This document shows, piece after piece, positions 1-8,253 of a DNA stretch of 64,000 bases. Source of the stretch: Ardenticatenaceae bacterium (GTDB lineage: Bacteria > Chloroflexota > Anaerolineae > Promineifilales > Promineifilaceae); the NCBI GenBank assembly GCA_020634455.1, contig JACKBQ010000001.1:2852001-2916000 (forward strand). The letters run 5' to 3'. The notes beneath the pieces were generated by a model. That model had not been told where the DNA came from and made no database searches. It saw only the letters and a list, made by a program, of their open reading frames with translations. The position numbers and the translations under genes were made by a program. How positions within the stretch are numbered: the stretch's first letter is position 1; each line of letters starts with the position of its first letter.

Positions 1-54
1 TTTGATGCTGTTGTCGTCTCCGTAATATTTCTTCAAATTCTTCACGTCAATCAT
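1..54 (-). CDS. ABC transporter ATP-binding protein, N-terminal fragment
   Basis: The reverse strand starts an open frame at an ATG at 54 and runs off the left edge after 18 codons. The visible residues (MIDVKNLKKYYGDD) match the first beta-strand of ABC ATPases, where an aromatic residue of the A-loop stacks on ATP. A strong ribosome-binding site (AAGGAG) lies just upstream. The gene lies downstream of an ABC-2 type permease on the same strand, so it is probably the ATPase of that exporter or of a neighbouring one. The fold is inferred from very little sequence. Confidence 0.6.
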   Translation of the reverse strand, partial: MIDVKNLKKYYGDDNSIK

Positions 55-76
55 TGGTCTACGCTCCTTCATAATT

Positions 77-133
77 AAACCTCCGGGAGGTTTGAAAAAT
101 GGCCTTGTTGATGTCTGAAGCCTCCCGGAGGCT
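77..133. repeat. Two CCTCCGGGAGG-type palindromes
   Basis: Two near-identical hairpins lie in the gap between the permease and the partial ATPase. The first has 8-bp arms around one base (77-93, AAACCTCC/GGAGGTTT). The second (119-133) has AGCCTCC/GGAGGCT arms. They look like REP-type intergenic palindromes. A role as attenuator between the two ABC genes is possible but there is no T-run. Confidence 0.5.
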
Positions 134-212
134 GTTGATCCATTGCCAGCATTAAACTGTAAACGGTATATCTACCGTACGTAAATGAACATTTTTTGTG
201 TCAAAAAATTGA

Positions 213-1358
213 TTAGCTGTGGGCGATGATGCTTTTGGGATTTTGGTAAAGTCGCCACATGGCCAGGCCAAATACAACCGCCATCACGCCGAGCCAGGCG
301 GCAAAGTTCGGGCTGTGGGCGATGGTTGCGTCGCGATTATTTAGGGCGTCGCTAAGGCCCCGCACCAAAAATTGCGTCGGGATAAAATCAAAAAAAGTCG
401 CAAATGGTTCTGGCAATGTCAGCAATTCAGAAAACCAGGCGGGAACGAGCATCAGTATCATGCCAATGCTCAGCCAACTATTGCATTGCTTGCTGGTTTG
501 CACCACGCTGCCGGTGAGAATGGCAATGCCCAGGGTAACAGGTAGGGTCAACGCCAGGTAGAGCAGCGCCAATGGCCAGTTGCCGGTTAATCCCCCATTT
601 AGCAGGATGATGAGCCCCAGAACGGCCGTTATGGACAAAGTTCCAGCGATAGATTTGCCCAGGGCAACGTGGTATGGGTTGGCCGGTGAGTTAATGAGCA
701 CCACGCCCATTTTCTTTTCCTTTTCTTCGGCGATGAGCATGGCTATCAAATTAGCGCCGGTCATAAAGAAAACCATCGTCAGCACCACAATGAGCAGGTA
801 ACTGTTCAGGGTTGTTTCATCGGTGAAGCGGTTGGCTTCAAGCTCTGTCCATTCAATTTGGGCGGGCAAAGTTTGCTGCCCCAGCTTCATAATTTCTGTT
901 TCGATGAAGCGCTGCCATTCGGCCGTTTCTGACCTCATGCCATCGGCCGGGTTCAGCCAGATTTGCAGCGCTGGCCTGTTGCCTGCGGCGACTTCGGCAT
1001 CGAAGCTGGCGGGAATTTGGATACCGCTCATTTCGCCTTCTTCAATTTGATTTTGCAGTGCGGTTTCGCTGGTAACAATATGCAGTTCCAGCAACTCATT
1101 TTCGACCATTGCAGAAACCAGTGCTGAGTTGCCTGAATCGTACACGGCAATGTCCAGAATGCTGGAATTATCAATGCCGCTAACCATGAGGCGGTACAGC
1201 AAGAAAATAAATACGGGCAGCAAGCTCATGACAATGAATTGGGTATTGGTGGTAATTTCGGCTAAATCCTTGCGGACAATGGCCCAGACGACGCGCCCGT
1301 GATGCGCAAGACGGCTACGTTTCACTTGTTTAGGAAAGGTTTCGATACCTGTTGTCAT
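213..1358 (-). CDS. ABC-2 type transporter permease
   Basis: Membrane component of an ABC exporter (ABC-2/NatB-like). One membrane segment near residues 42-60 is followed by a soluble extracytoplasmic domain to about residue 180. A block of five or so hydrophobic segments then runs to the C-terminus, beginning with the stretch around LLIVVLTMVFFMTGANL. The cytoplasmic loop after it (AEEKEKKMG) is a typical ABC-2 coupling motif. The ATG at 1358 is preferred because the longer frame begins with TTG and lacks a ribosome-binding site. It lies downstream of an ABC-like/LytTR fusion and upstream of a partial ATPase on the same strand. The substrate cannot be told from sequence. Confidence 0.85.
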   Translation of the reverse strand: MTTGIETFPKQVKRSRLAHHGRVVWAIVRKDLAEITTNTQFIVMSLLPVFIFLLYRLMVSGIDNSSILDIAVYDSGNSALVSAMVENELLELHIVTSETALQNQIEEGEMSGIQIPASFDAEVAAGNRPALQIWLNPADGMRSETAEWQRFIETEIMKLGQQTLPAQIEWTELEANRFTDETTLNSYLLIVVLTMVFFMTGANLIAMLIAEEKEKKMGVVLINSPANPYHVALGKSIAGTLSITAVLGLIILLNGGLTGNWPLALLYLALTLPVTLGIAILTGSVVQTSKQCNSWLSIGMILMLVPAWFSELLTLPEPFATFFDFIPTQFLVRGLSDALNNRDATIAHSPNFAAWLGVMAVVFGLAMWRLYQNPKSIIAHS

Positions 1359-1507
1359 ATGCTTTTTACCTGATTGGTTATGCAAGGTTATTTGCCAGCG
1401 ATCGCTTCCAAGATAGCAGAACGTTGTGCAGTGCGCATTATTTTTGGGTTAAACAGCGGCAAAATCGGCTGAATGGCAGCAATTTTGGGTTGAATGGCAC
1501 ACAGATT

Positions 1508-2524
1508 TTAAAAATCTAGCAGGTCGCGCAGGTCGCGAGCGGCCGTTTTGCTCAAGGGAATCTCAATTGGCTGGGTATCGTCGGGCTGAAAGCCGTCCAG
1601 GATGAGGGTGTAGCTGTCGCGGGTGTAGGAGATCATCTCTTTGATGTGCTGTAAGTTAACCAGGTAGCTGCGATGGGCGCGGAAGAAGCCGCTGCGGGCC
1701 AGCCGCTCTTCTACTTCGGTGAGGGTGAGATGGGTGGGGATACGGCCGTCTTCTGTGCAAAGGTAGGTACGGCCGTCGTCGCTGGTGACGTAGAGGATGT
1801 CGGCGGGGTTGACCAGCGCTACTTTGCCTTCTAGCCGCGCCGGAATTTTGAAGGGCAGGTTGTGAGCAGGTGGCGTGGGCTGGTCGCTAGGCTGGTAGCT
1901 GTGGCTGTAGCGTCCCTGGTTCATGATGATGATGGTTTGGGATACGGCCGTTAGCGCAGCGCTCTCATCGGCAATAAGCAAAACGGCTGCCCCTTCCGCA
2001 GCGCGTTGGCGCACTGTTTTGGTGATGATTTCCATGGTGGTCGGGGCGCTGCGGTGGAACGGATCGACCAGAATGAGAATGTGTGGCTGGTGCAGCAGGG
2101 CCCGACCCAATGCCAGCCGCCGGGCCAGCTCTGGCGAAAGCTGCTGGACGCGAATTTGCGCCTTATCTTGCAAGCCGACCTGGGTCAGCATGGCGACGGC
2201 CTTGTCCAGCGGCAAACCATACAGCCGACAATAAAATTCCAGGTTTTGCCGAACGGTGAGCCTTTCATACAAACCATCTTCCGCTGGTAGGAAGCCAACT
2301 CTCTGGGCAAATTCGGTACGTTCTGCAAAAGGATTGATACCGTCCAGGCGAATTTGCCCGGCGGTGGGGGCGGTTTGCCCGGTGATGAGTTGGATGAAGG
2401 TTTCTTTGTGCGGGGTGGTGAGGCCAGCAACGGCCGTAATGCCCCCAGCCGCTACGTTAAGTTCGGGGAGGTCAATGAGGGTGCTTTGTTGAACTACTTT
2501 TTGCAGCCGGGCAATCTCAATCAT
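1508..2524 (-). CDS. Degenerate ABC ATPase fused to LytTR DNA-binding domain
   Basis: 338 residues. The first ~215 follow the ABC-ATPase fold, but the catalytic motifs are eroded. The P-loop region reads GLTTPHKE instead of GxxGxGK[ST], the signature reads LSPEL instead of LSGGQ, and Walker B (ILILVDPF) lacks the catalytic Glu. Residues ~235-338 are a LytTR domain, with the conserved FFRAHRSYLVNLQHI stretch. ABC-LytTR fusions are a known class next to ABC exporters, where they are thought to act as regulators rather than pumps. With its motifs lost, this copy probably senses or docks on the transporter and controls transcription of the cluster. The direct target is inference. Confidence 0.85.
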   Translation of the reverse strand: MIEIARLQKVVQQSTLIDLPELNVAAGGITAVAGLTTPHKETFIQLITGQTAPTAGQIRLDGINPFAERTEFAQRVGFLPAEDGLYERLTVRQNLEFYCRLYGLPLDKAVAMLTQVGLQDKAQIRVQQLSPELARRLALGRALLHQPHILILVDPFHRSAPTTMEIITKTVRQRAAEGAAVLLIADESAALTAVSQTIIIMNQGRYSHSYQPSDQPTPPAHNLPFKIPARLEGKVALVNPADILYVTSDDGRTYLCTEDGRIPTHLTLTEVEERLARSGFFRAHRSYLVNLQHIKEMISYTRDSYTLILDGFQPDDTQPIEIPLSKTAARDLRDLLDF

Positions 2525-2604
2525 GCTGCCTAGTGTAGCAAGGAAATGGCAGGAATGGAATAAGAGACCCCGGAAACGGCCGTTTCCAGAGCCTTGGCCA
2601 CACT

Positions 2605-2641
2605 TGAGAAGTACGATTTCTTGGAGAAATCGTACTTCTCA
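2605..2641. repeat. 17-bp perfect inverted repeat with 3-base loop
   Basis: Arms 2605-2621 and 2625-2641 (core GAGAAGTACGATTTC) pair perfectly around TGG. It sits just after the stop of the secreted repeat protein and before the promoter region of the LytTR fusion. There is no T-run on either side, so it is more likely a REP/MITE-type palindrome than an intrinsic terminator. Confidence 0.6.
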
Positions 2642-2650
2642 TTCAACTAT

Positions 2651-3784
2651 CTACTGGCAATGATCCATCGTGGTGGTATTGTTGTAAAACCAGTTGTACG
2701 AGTAGTACGGGTACGGATGATTGGTTTGCGCCCGAATAGAAATGCGGTGGGAGTTATGCAGGTTGGCGGGGATGGTAAACACGTAGCGACCGCTGCTTTT
2801 GTCTTCAGATTCCAGCTTGCCCACAGGTTCGCCGCCGATGCCCTGGGTAAACATTGGCCCCATCGTCACGTAAAAGGTTTGGTTGAGGGGATAGTTTTTG
2901 GTCAAAATCTCTACCTGGTTATCACGGATGACCTGGCAAACTGTAAACGTGGGAATGCCGTAATAGATCGGGCCGACTGCGGCGGTGGTCGTGGTAGATG
3001 GCGTCGTGGCTGTTGTGGTTGTGGTCGTTGAGGTTGTTGTGGAGTTGTTCCAGAACCAGTTGTAGGCGTAGTAGGGGTTTGTGTGGGCTGTTTGGGCGCG
3101 GATGGCAATACGGCCGTCGTTGGCCAATGCTGCCGGAATGGTGAAGGTCCTTTCCAGCGTACCGCCTGCCTCAGATTCCAAAATGCCCACATCATGGCCG
3201 CCAATGCCTTGGGTATACATTTTGCCCATTGTTACATAAAACGTTTCCCCGGCGGGGAAGTTGTCTGTAACGATGGTGACGGTTTGGCCTTGGGTAACGG
3301 CCGTAATCTTGAAAGTGGGAATGCCAACATACCCGGAACTGCTGCTGCCTGAGCCAGGTGCTGCTGGGGCTGGAGCCGTTGTTGTATTGTTGTAGAACCA
3401 GTTGAAACTGTAATATCCCTGGGCGCTGTCCAGCCGGATGGCAATTTGATATTCATCCTTCAGCGCTGGCGGAATGTTGAACACGCCTGGCATGGAGCCG
3501 CCATTGCCAGAGTAGAAGGTGCCTACCACATCGCCGCCCAGGCCCAGGGTGCCCATTTTGCCCATGCGCACCGTAAACGCTTGCCCGGCGGGGTAATTGT
3601 ACGTTTGAAAAGAAACGCTTTGGCCACGCTGGACGGCCGTAATGCTAATCGTAGGTACGGGGAGTGGTTGTGAGCTTACTGAACCCGCGCCGAAAAACAG
3701 CGCCAGCAAGAGTAATCCCAACACAGTGGCAGCACGTCGCGCTAAACGGCCGAATTCTACCTGGGTCAATAATGTATGATTCAC
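2651..3784 (-). CDS. Secreted protein with three tandem ~105-residue repeats
   Basis: 377 residues, GTG start with a strong AGGAGG site 7 bases upstream. A signal peptide covers residues ~1-39 (hydrophobic LGLLLLALFFGAG, cut near SSQP). Three copies of one domain follow. Each opens with P-T-(F/I)-x-I-T-A-V, holds a conserved F-x-V-x-M-G-x-M segment and closes with SYNWFYNNTTT or a close variant. Linkers between copies are rich in Ser, Thr and Pro. The function is not known to me; the layout suggests an exported, possibly surface-attached beta-sandwich protein. No anchor or catalytic motif is visible. It stands alone, with a hairpin repeat on its 3' side. Confidence 0.75.
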   Translation of the reverse strand: MNHTLLTQVEFGRLARRAATVLGLLLLALFFGAGSVSSQPLPVPTISITAVQRGQSVSFQTYNYPAGQAFTVRMGKMGTLGLGGDVVGTFYSGNGGSMPGVFNIPPALKDEYQIAIRLDSAQGYYSFNWFYNNTTTAPAPAAPGSGSSSSGYVGIPTFKITAVTQGQTVTIVTDNFPAGETFYVTMGKMYTQGIGGHDVGILESEAGGTLERTFTIPAALANDGRIAIRAQTAHTNPYYAYNWFWNNSTTTSTTTTTTATTPSTTTTAAVGPIYYGIPTFTVCQVIRDNQVEILTKNYPLNQTFYVTMGPMFTQGIGGEPVGKLESEDKSSGRYVFTIPANLHNSHRISIRAQTNHPYPYYSYNWFYNNTTTMDHCQ

Positions 3785-4017
3785 TTTAAACCTCCTAAAT
3801 GGGTACAGCAGGAGAACTTAAGCAAAATCGGCTGGCGGTGAATTTAAATTGAATATCTTGTGGATTTTGCTTTTAGAACACACCTGTAGGATGAAGTTGC
3901 CAATCCCTCCTGCAGAGTCAGATTGCCATTTTGGCAAACTGGACGATACGATGAGGGCATTATAGCGAAAAGAAGGCGTGAATTTCTATAGAACGGCCGT
4001 TCCGAACCAGAGGTAAC

Positions 4018-4046
4018 AAAAAAGCGCCTCCTGTACGAGACGCTTC
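4018..4046 (-). terminator. Intrinsic terminator after the V4R gene; rest of 3785-4086 gap
   Basis: On the reverse strand a 9-bp stem with one mismatch (AAGCGTCTC / GAGGCGCTT) is followed by a run of six T, about 45 bases past the V4R stop. The remainder of the 3785-4086 gap holds one ACGGCCGT palindrome near 3992 and the upstream region of the secreted repeat protein. I see no gene there. Confidence 0.65.
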
Positions 4047-4086
4047 TGTTAGTACCTTGTTTGTAAATTGTTGGTTTTCTACTTTG

Positions 4087-4719
4087 TTACAGTGGCTCTT
4101 TGTCAATAACGACAATGCCCTGTTCATCTCCTTGGCCAATGCAGTGGGTGGGTGAAACGTTGAACCGCTTGTCGGTATCTACAAAATTTTCCAAAGCGCC
4201 CTGCAAAACACCGACGGCCAGATGGCAAACTGGTGAATCTGTGTCACGATTGGTGCACATGGGGCAAATTAAAATATTCCAGTACCAAGATTTATCATCG
4301 TCCGTGAGCGAGACTTCTTGATCGCTAACCTGGTTAAAGAATTTGGCGAAGAATTGCAAGCCCAGGCCGATGCGGCGTTCCAGGGAGCCAATTTTCATCG
4401 CGGCACGAGCGGCCGTTGCCACGGAACCAAAGCTGTCCAGGCCATCGTTGAACGTTTTCTTGCCCGCCCGAACGGCAAAAGCGCGCGCGCCACGAGCGCC
4501 GTACATATCCCAAAATGCTTGCTGCAACTGGCCGACATGGGCAAATGGCACCTCTTTCTTCATGTTGTCTGCCGGGTAATTATCAATGTAGCTAGACAGT
4601 CCACCCATATTAAGGAGCGCATTGACACCATTTTTGCCCACAATTTCTTCTGTGGCGATTAAAATAATGCGAACCCAACGATTTGGGTAGAACTTATCTT
4701 CATTTGCCGGACCTGCCAT
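4087..4719 (-). CDS. V4R-domain protein (4-vinyl-reductase-like)
   Basis: About 210 residues. The C-terminal part carries the hallmarks of the V4R fold: a cluster of Cys (ICPMC, later PVCH), then the SPTHCIGQGDEQGIVVI strand at the end. V4R domains bind small hydrophobic ligands, and some contain metal; they occur as bacteriochlorophyll vinyl-reductase relatives and as sensor domains. No effector domain is fused here, so the ligand and role are open. The ATG at 4719 is chosen because GGAGG lies 6 bases upstream; the longer frame has no such site. It is followed by its own terminator and seems monocistronic. Confidence 0.65.
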   Translation of the reverse strand: MAGPANEDKFYPNRWVRIILIATEEIVGKNGVNALLNMGGLSSYIDNYPADNMKKEVPFAHVGQLQQAFWDMYGARGARAFAVRAGKKTFNDGLDSFGSVATAARAAMKIGSLERRIGLGLQFFAKFFNQVSDQEVSLTDDDKSWYWNILICPMCTNRDTDSPVCHLAVGVLQGALENFVDTDKRFNVSPTHCIGQGDEQGIVVIDKEPL

Positions 4720-4859
4720 AGTTACCTCCAACGACTTGAACAAAAACGCATGAAAACTATCAAGCTTTGAATAAGACGCCGCTATTATAGTACAACCTTT
4801 TTATCTTCACACGCCCTTGTTTGTTTTTATGACAAATTCTGCACATTTGCGGCAATGTG

Positions 4860-5315
4860 TCAATCTTTTTGACCCAATAAAGCAAGCGCTTCCTGGGCAC
4901 AAACCTTTACATTTGTGGGCATTTTGGTATTTTCTAGCTCGGTTTTATCGAACCATTTTAGGCAGTTGGTTTCGCCAAAAGCAGGACAAAGCTGGTTAGA
5001 AACGGCCGTTCCATAGTAAATAAAATCAATGTGCTGATGATAAGGATTGATGTTTTCCAGCAACAAATGCATTGGACGGTGCAGCTGGCACGATTCGTCA
5101 TCAGCCAAGAAAAGCTGGGTGTCAGGATTGTAGAGCGTCACATCCAGCCCCGTTTCCTCTTTTACTTCGCGAACGGCCGCAATTTCCGGCAGTTCATCCC
5201 GCTCGATGTGCCCGCCAGCAGGCAGCCAGGTGCCGAACTTTTTGTGCTGGTGCAGCAGCACTTTGTTTTGGTAAACCACAAAAGTGGTGGCCGTAAAGTG
5301 GCGGGTAATTTCCAT
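4860..5315 (-). CDS. NUDIX hydrolase
   Basis: 151 residues with a complete Nudix box at about residues 34-56: GGHIERDELPEIAA, then REVKEETGL, matching GX5EX7REUXEEXGU. Such enzymes hydrolyse nucleoside diphosphates linked to another moiety, using Mg2+ held by the REXXEE glutamates. The substrate cannot be predicted. It lies upstream of the M20 amidohydrolase but is separated from the flanking gene by a short hairpin repeat, so an operon is uncertain. Confidence 0.9.
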   Translation of the reverse strand: MEITRHFTATTFVVYQNKVLLHQHKKFGTWLPAGGHIERDELPEIAAVREVKEETGLDVTLYNPDTQLFLADDESCQLHRPMHLLLENINPYHQHIDFIYYGTAVSNQLCPAFGETNCLKWFDKTELENTKMPTNVKVCAQEALALLGQKD

Positions 5316-5318
5316 AGG

Positions 5319-5382
5319 TGGAGATTGCCGATTGGAGATTGGAGATTTTTTTTAGTTTCTTATCTCCAGTCTCCAATCTCTT
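5319..5382. repeat. Intergenic TTGGAGATT fold-back repeat
   Basis: GATTGGAGATTGGAGA on one side and TCTCCAGTCTCCAATC on the other can pair. The same repeat family occurs at 13702-13770 and 35541-35590. It fills the whole gap between the NUDIX gene and the M20 gene. Confidence 0.6.
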
Positions 5383-5383
5383 T

Positions 5384-6565
5384 TTAGCGAATTTTTCCGG
5401 TGACGAACCGGTGGGCTGTTTCCGCCAAAATGGCTGCGCCAAGCGGCAAAACGCTCTCGTCAATGTCAAAAATGTCGGTGTGGTGGTGGCGCTCAATGCC
5501 GTCGCCGATGGCCGCGCCCAGCATGAACATAGCCCCTTTGGCTTGCCGGGTCATGTAGGCAAAATCTTCCGCCCCCATGCCAAATTCTGTGTCGATAACG
5601 GCCGTATCCGCCACCATCTCTTGCGCCACATCACGCATCCAGCCGTTCACCTCCGCATCGTTGAACATCGCCGGGTACCCTTTGGTGAGGTCGAATTGAT
5701 AGCTGCCGCCCATCTGCTCCGCCAGTTTGAAGGCGCGTTCCACTTCCACGTGCAGCTGTTCACGCACGTCGTCGTGGTAAGAGCGGATGGTGCCCTGAAT
5801 GTACACCTCGTTGGGGATGACATTGGGCGCTGCGCCGCCGCTAATCTGCCCCAAACTCACCACGCAGCCCCGCAGCGGATTGATGCGGCGGGAAGGAATG
5901 GCGTAAATCGCGGGCAAAATCACGCTGAGCATGTGCAGCGGGTCGCTGCCGGTGTGCGGATACGCGCCGTGGCCGCCGTCGCCACGCACCCACGCTTTAA
6001 ACGAATCCACGTTGGCCAAAGAGTAGCCATCCTGCAACCGAATCTGGCCCGACGGCTGATCGCTAGCCACGTGCAGCGCGATAACCGCATCCACATTTTC
6101 CAGCGCGCCATCGCTAATCATCGCGGTTGCACCGCTGATGCCGTTTTCGTCAAACGCTTCTTCGGACGGTTGGAAGAGAAAGCGCACGTTGCCCTGCCAG
6201 CCGCCGTCGGCCAGGCTTTGCTTGAGCAGGTGCGCTGCGCCCAGCAGCATGGCGGTGTGGGAATCGTGCCCGCAGGCGTGCATAACGCCGGGGTTCTGCG
6301 ATTTGTAGGCTGCGTTGGATTTTTGCAGGATGGGCAGGGCGTCCATGTCGGCACGGATGGCGATGGTGGGGCCGTCGCCGGTGCCAATCTGGCCCACCAC
6401 GCCAGTGCGCCCGACGCCGGTTTGCACGTCAATGCCCAGCTCAGTGAGGGTGTCGGCCACCAGCGCCGAGGTTCTAAATTCCTGGAACCCAAGTTCGGGA
6501 TGGGCGTGGATGTCGCGCCGCAGGCGGATGAGTTCGTCGTGTAAAGCTTTAGCTTTGTCTAGCAT
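5384..6565 (-). CDS. M20 family amidohydrolase
   Basis: 393 residues, the usual length for the hippurate hydrolase / N-acyl-amino-acid amidohydrolase branch of M20D peptidases. Visible metal-site motifs include GDGPTIAIRADMDALP (residues ~63-78) and HACGHDSHTAMLLGAA (~96-111). A later FQPSEE glutamate acts as general base, and GAEDFAYM lies near the C-terminus. The family cleaves amide bonds of N-acyl amino acids or small conjugates with two Zn2+ or Mn2+. The start has a good AAGGA site. The substrate is not predictable from sequence. Confidence 0.9.
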   Translation of the reverse strand: MLDKAKALHDELIRLRRDIHAHPELGFQEFRTSALVADTLTELGIDVQTGVGRTGVVGQIGTGDGPTIAIRADMDALPILQKSNAAYKSQNPGVMHACGHDSHTAMLLGAAHLLKQSLADGGWQGNVRFLFQPSEEAFDENGISGATAMISDGALENVDAVIALHVASDQPSGQIRLQDGYSLANVDSFKAWVRGDGGHGAYPHTGSDPLHMLSVILPAIYAIPSRRINPLRGCVVSLGQISGGAAPNVIPNEVYIQGTIRSYHDDVREQLHVEVERAFKLAEQMGGSYQFDLTKGYPAMFNDAEVNGWMRDVAQEMVADTAVIDTEFGMGAEDFAYMTRQAKGAMFMLGAAIGDGIERHHHTDIFDIDESVLPLGAAILAETAHRFVTGKIR

Positions 6566-6582
6566 GTTGGTTCCTTTTTACG

Positions 6583-6609
6583 TAGGGGCAGGTCTCAGAC
6601 CTGCCCCTA
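6583..6609. repeat. Palindromic TAGGGGCAGGTCT repeat
   Basis: Perfect 13-bp inverted repeat around one base. A second copy with 10-bp arms lies at 10981-11005. Both sit immediately upstream of or between genes and look like a mobile intergenic palindrome family. Confidence 0.6.
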
Positions 6610-6616
6610 TCAACGT

Positions 6617-7213
6617 TTATGATGTGGGATTTTCAAGAATAATGTCTAGCCCGTCCAGCAGGGCGATCGCCTCTGGCAGGGAAAATTTGGTTTGCTTAAG
6701 CGTGTTTTCGGTGGCAGCGATGGCGTAATTTTTCGCGCCACGAAAATCGGTGCGGGTGAGGTTGGTGTGGATGAAACGGCCGTCCTCAAAATCAGTATGT
6801 GTGCAATTGGCGTCGGTCAGGTTTGTTTCGGCAAAGGTGGCTTCTTTGGCCAGACAGTGGCTGAGCACCGCTTTGCTCAAATCCAGTTCCATGAAAGTGC
6901 AGTAGCTCAAATTGCAGTCGTGGAATTCGATCCACTGCACCTGCCCCGCCTTGGCCCAGTTGATGCCAATCAGCTTGCATTCAGTAAATTTGCAGCGCTG
7001 AAAGCGGCCGTAATCCACATCCAGCAGCGTGAGGTCGCAGTTTTGGAACTGGCAGTCGCGGAAGGTGCAGCGCTTGAACTGGGTTTCGCTAAAGTTGCAG
7101 TCGGTGAAGGTGCATTCTTCGAAGGTAACGGCCGTTACCTCTGCCTGCAAAACAGATAGCTCGCTGAACTGCTGTTCAATGTATTCTTCACCACTATCAA
7201 AGGGGAGGCTCAT
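6617..7213 (-). CDS. Pentapeptide-repeat protein
   Basis: 198 residues from the ATG at 7213. Residues ~28-170 are tandem pentapeptides of the A(D/N)LXX type, with the central position mostly F or L (FEECTFTDCNFSETQF, later CNLSYCTF and ANCTHTDF). This is the right-handed square beta-helix. Family members Qnr and MfpA mimic DNA and bind gyrase or topoisomerase IV. The start codon overlaps the stop of the upstream gene by one base (TGATG), and that gene is a free-standing GyrA C-terminal domain. A gyrase-related role is therefore a reasonable inference. Its length is in the Qnr range, but I do not see enough to call it Qnr. Confidence 0.85.
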   Translation of the reverse strand: MSLPFDSGEEYIEQQFSELSVLQAEVTAVTFEECTFTDCNFSETQFKRCTFRDCQFQNCDLTLLDVDYGRFQRCKFTECKLIGINWAKAGQVQWIEFHDCNLSYCTFMELDLSKAVLSHCLAKEATFAETNLTDANCTHTDFEDGRFIHTNLTRTDFRGAKNYAIAATENTLKQTKFSLPEAIALLDGLDIILENPTS

Positions 7214-8253
7214 CAATTCTCCAAAGTGGCGACGGCAACGGCCGTGACCACATCATTGCGCACTTCCATGCAGTTGACCCCCTGCACCACGCCCTCTTTG
7301 GGCGGCACTTCGCTGGCCTGAAAGCGAATCATCTTGCCACCCTGGGCGATGATGAAAATGTCGTCTTTTTCGTCCACGGTCACCGCGCCCACGAGCTGAT
7401 CCGCCTTGAAAATGGCTTTGCCGCCCGCGCCGGGCGCTTTGTTCATACGGAAGCCGCTCATCTGGCGGATGGTGCCCTTGCCGTCGTGCCCCACCACAAA
7501 CACGCCGCTGCGCTCCGTCACGTTGGCGACGGCGACTACCTCGTCGCTGGGATCGACCCGCAAACCCAAGCAGCCGCCGCGGGCAGGCACCTGCGTCTCA
7601 CGGAAGCGAATGCCCTGCGCCTGCTGGGTGGCCAGCAAAATTTCGTCGGAGCCGGTGGTCCAGGTAACGGCCGTAATCTGCCCCCCTTGTTTCACGTCAT
7701 GAAACGACATGCCGGGGATGAGATTTTTGCCAAAGTAGCTGGCGGCGACGCGCTGCACCCAGCCGCGCTGGCTGGCGAACACCACGTACTGCCCCGCCTC
7801 GGCAGGCAGCGCCCCGATGATGTGTTCATTGCCGTGGAAGGGAAACTTCTCGATGAGGTTCTCGCCGGGGGCGCGCAGCTCGTCGGTGGGGTGAATGGCG
7901 GCCACGGCCAGGGGGAAGACGCGCCCCAGGTTGCTAAACAGCAGCAGTCGGGCGCTCTCATCGGCCACGGCGATGTGCGCGGGAAAATCGTGCTCATCCA
8001 CCTCCAGGTCAAACACGCCGATGCCGCTGCGCCGCTGACGGCCGTACAGATGCCGCGCCGTCCGTTTGGCCACGCCGCGTTGGCTGATGGTGATGATTTG
8101 CTGCGTGGTGGGCGGTTCGCTCGGTTCAGTTTCGGCGCTGCGGCGGCGGGTGAGCGGGCTGGCCTGGGCGCTAAGCAATTCCGTTTCCAGCGCTTCGATG
8201 TAGGCCAGCACGTCGGGGCTAACGTTGCTTAAATCGGGGCGTTCTTGGTTCAT
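7213..8253 (-). CDS. Free-standing GyrA C-terminal beta-pinwheel protein
   Basis: 346 residues. After a short N-terminal helix region and a polar linker it consists of six beta-pinwheel blades like the DNA-wrapping domain of GyrA/ParC. Examples are QQIITISQRGVAKR, VYVF-type strands and the repeated GxxxRF and GxGGKA turns. A sequence resembling the GyrA-box (GRQRRSGIG in place of QRRGGKG) lies near residue 80. The breakage-reunion domain with catalytic Tyr is absent. The ATG at 8253 has a GGGAG site; the longer frame is noncoding repeat. It is coupled to a pentapeptide-repeat gene. Orphan GyrA CTDs could bind DNA or modulate gyrase; the role here is inference. Confidence 0.8.
   Translation of the reverse strand: MNQERPDLSNVSPDVLAYIEALETELLSAQASPLTRRRSAETEPSEPPTTQQIITISQRGVAKRTARHLYGRQRRSGIGVFDLEVDEHDFPAHIAVADESARLLLFSNLGRVFPLAVAAIHPTDELRAPGENLIEKFPFHGNEHIIGALPAEAGQYVVFASQRGWVQRVAASYFGKNLIPGMSFHDVKQGGQITAVTWTTGSDEILLATQQAQGIRFRETQVPARGGCLGLRVDPSDEVVAVANVTERSGVFVVGHDGKGTIRQMSGFRMNKAPGAGGKAIFKADQLVGAVTVDEKDDIFIIAQGGKMIRFQASEVPPKEGVVQGVNCMEVRNDVVTAVAVATLEN

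Noticed and set aside
5318..6544. 408-residue open frame on the plus strand opposite the M20 gene
   Set aside because: It is an antisense shadow with His/Val-rich low-complexity content; the M20 frame has all catalytic motifs.
6617..7213. Calling the pentapeptide-repeat protein Qnr
   Set aside because: The length fits, but the typical Qnr loop residues are not evident and the repeat is generic.
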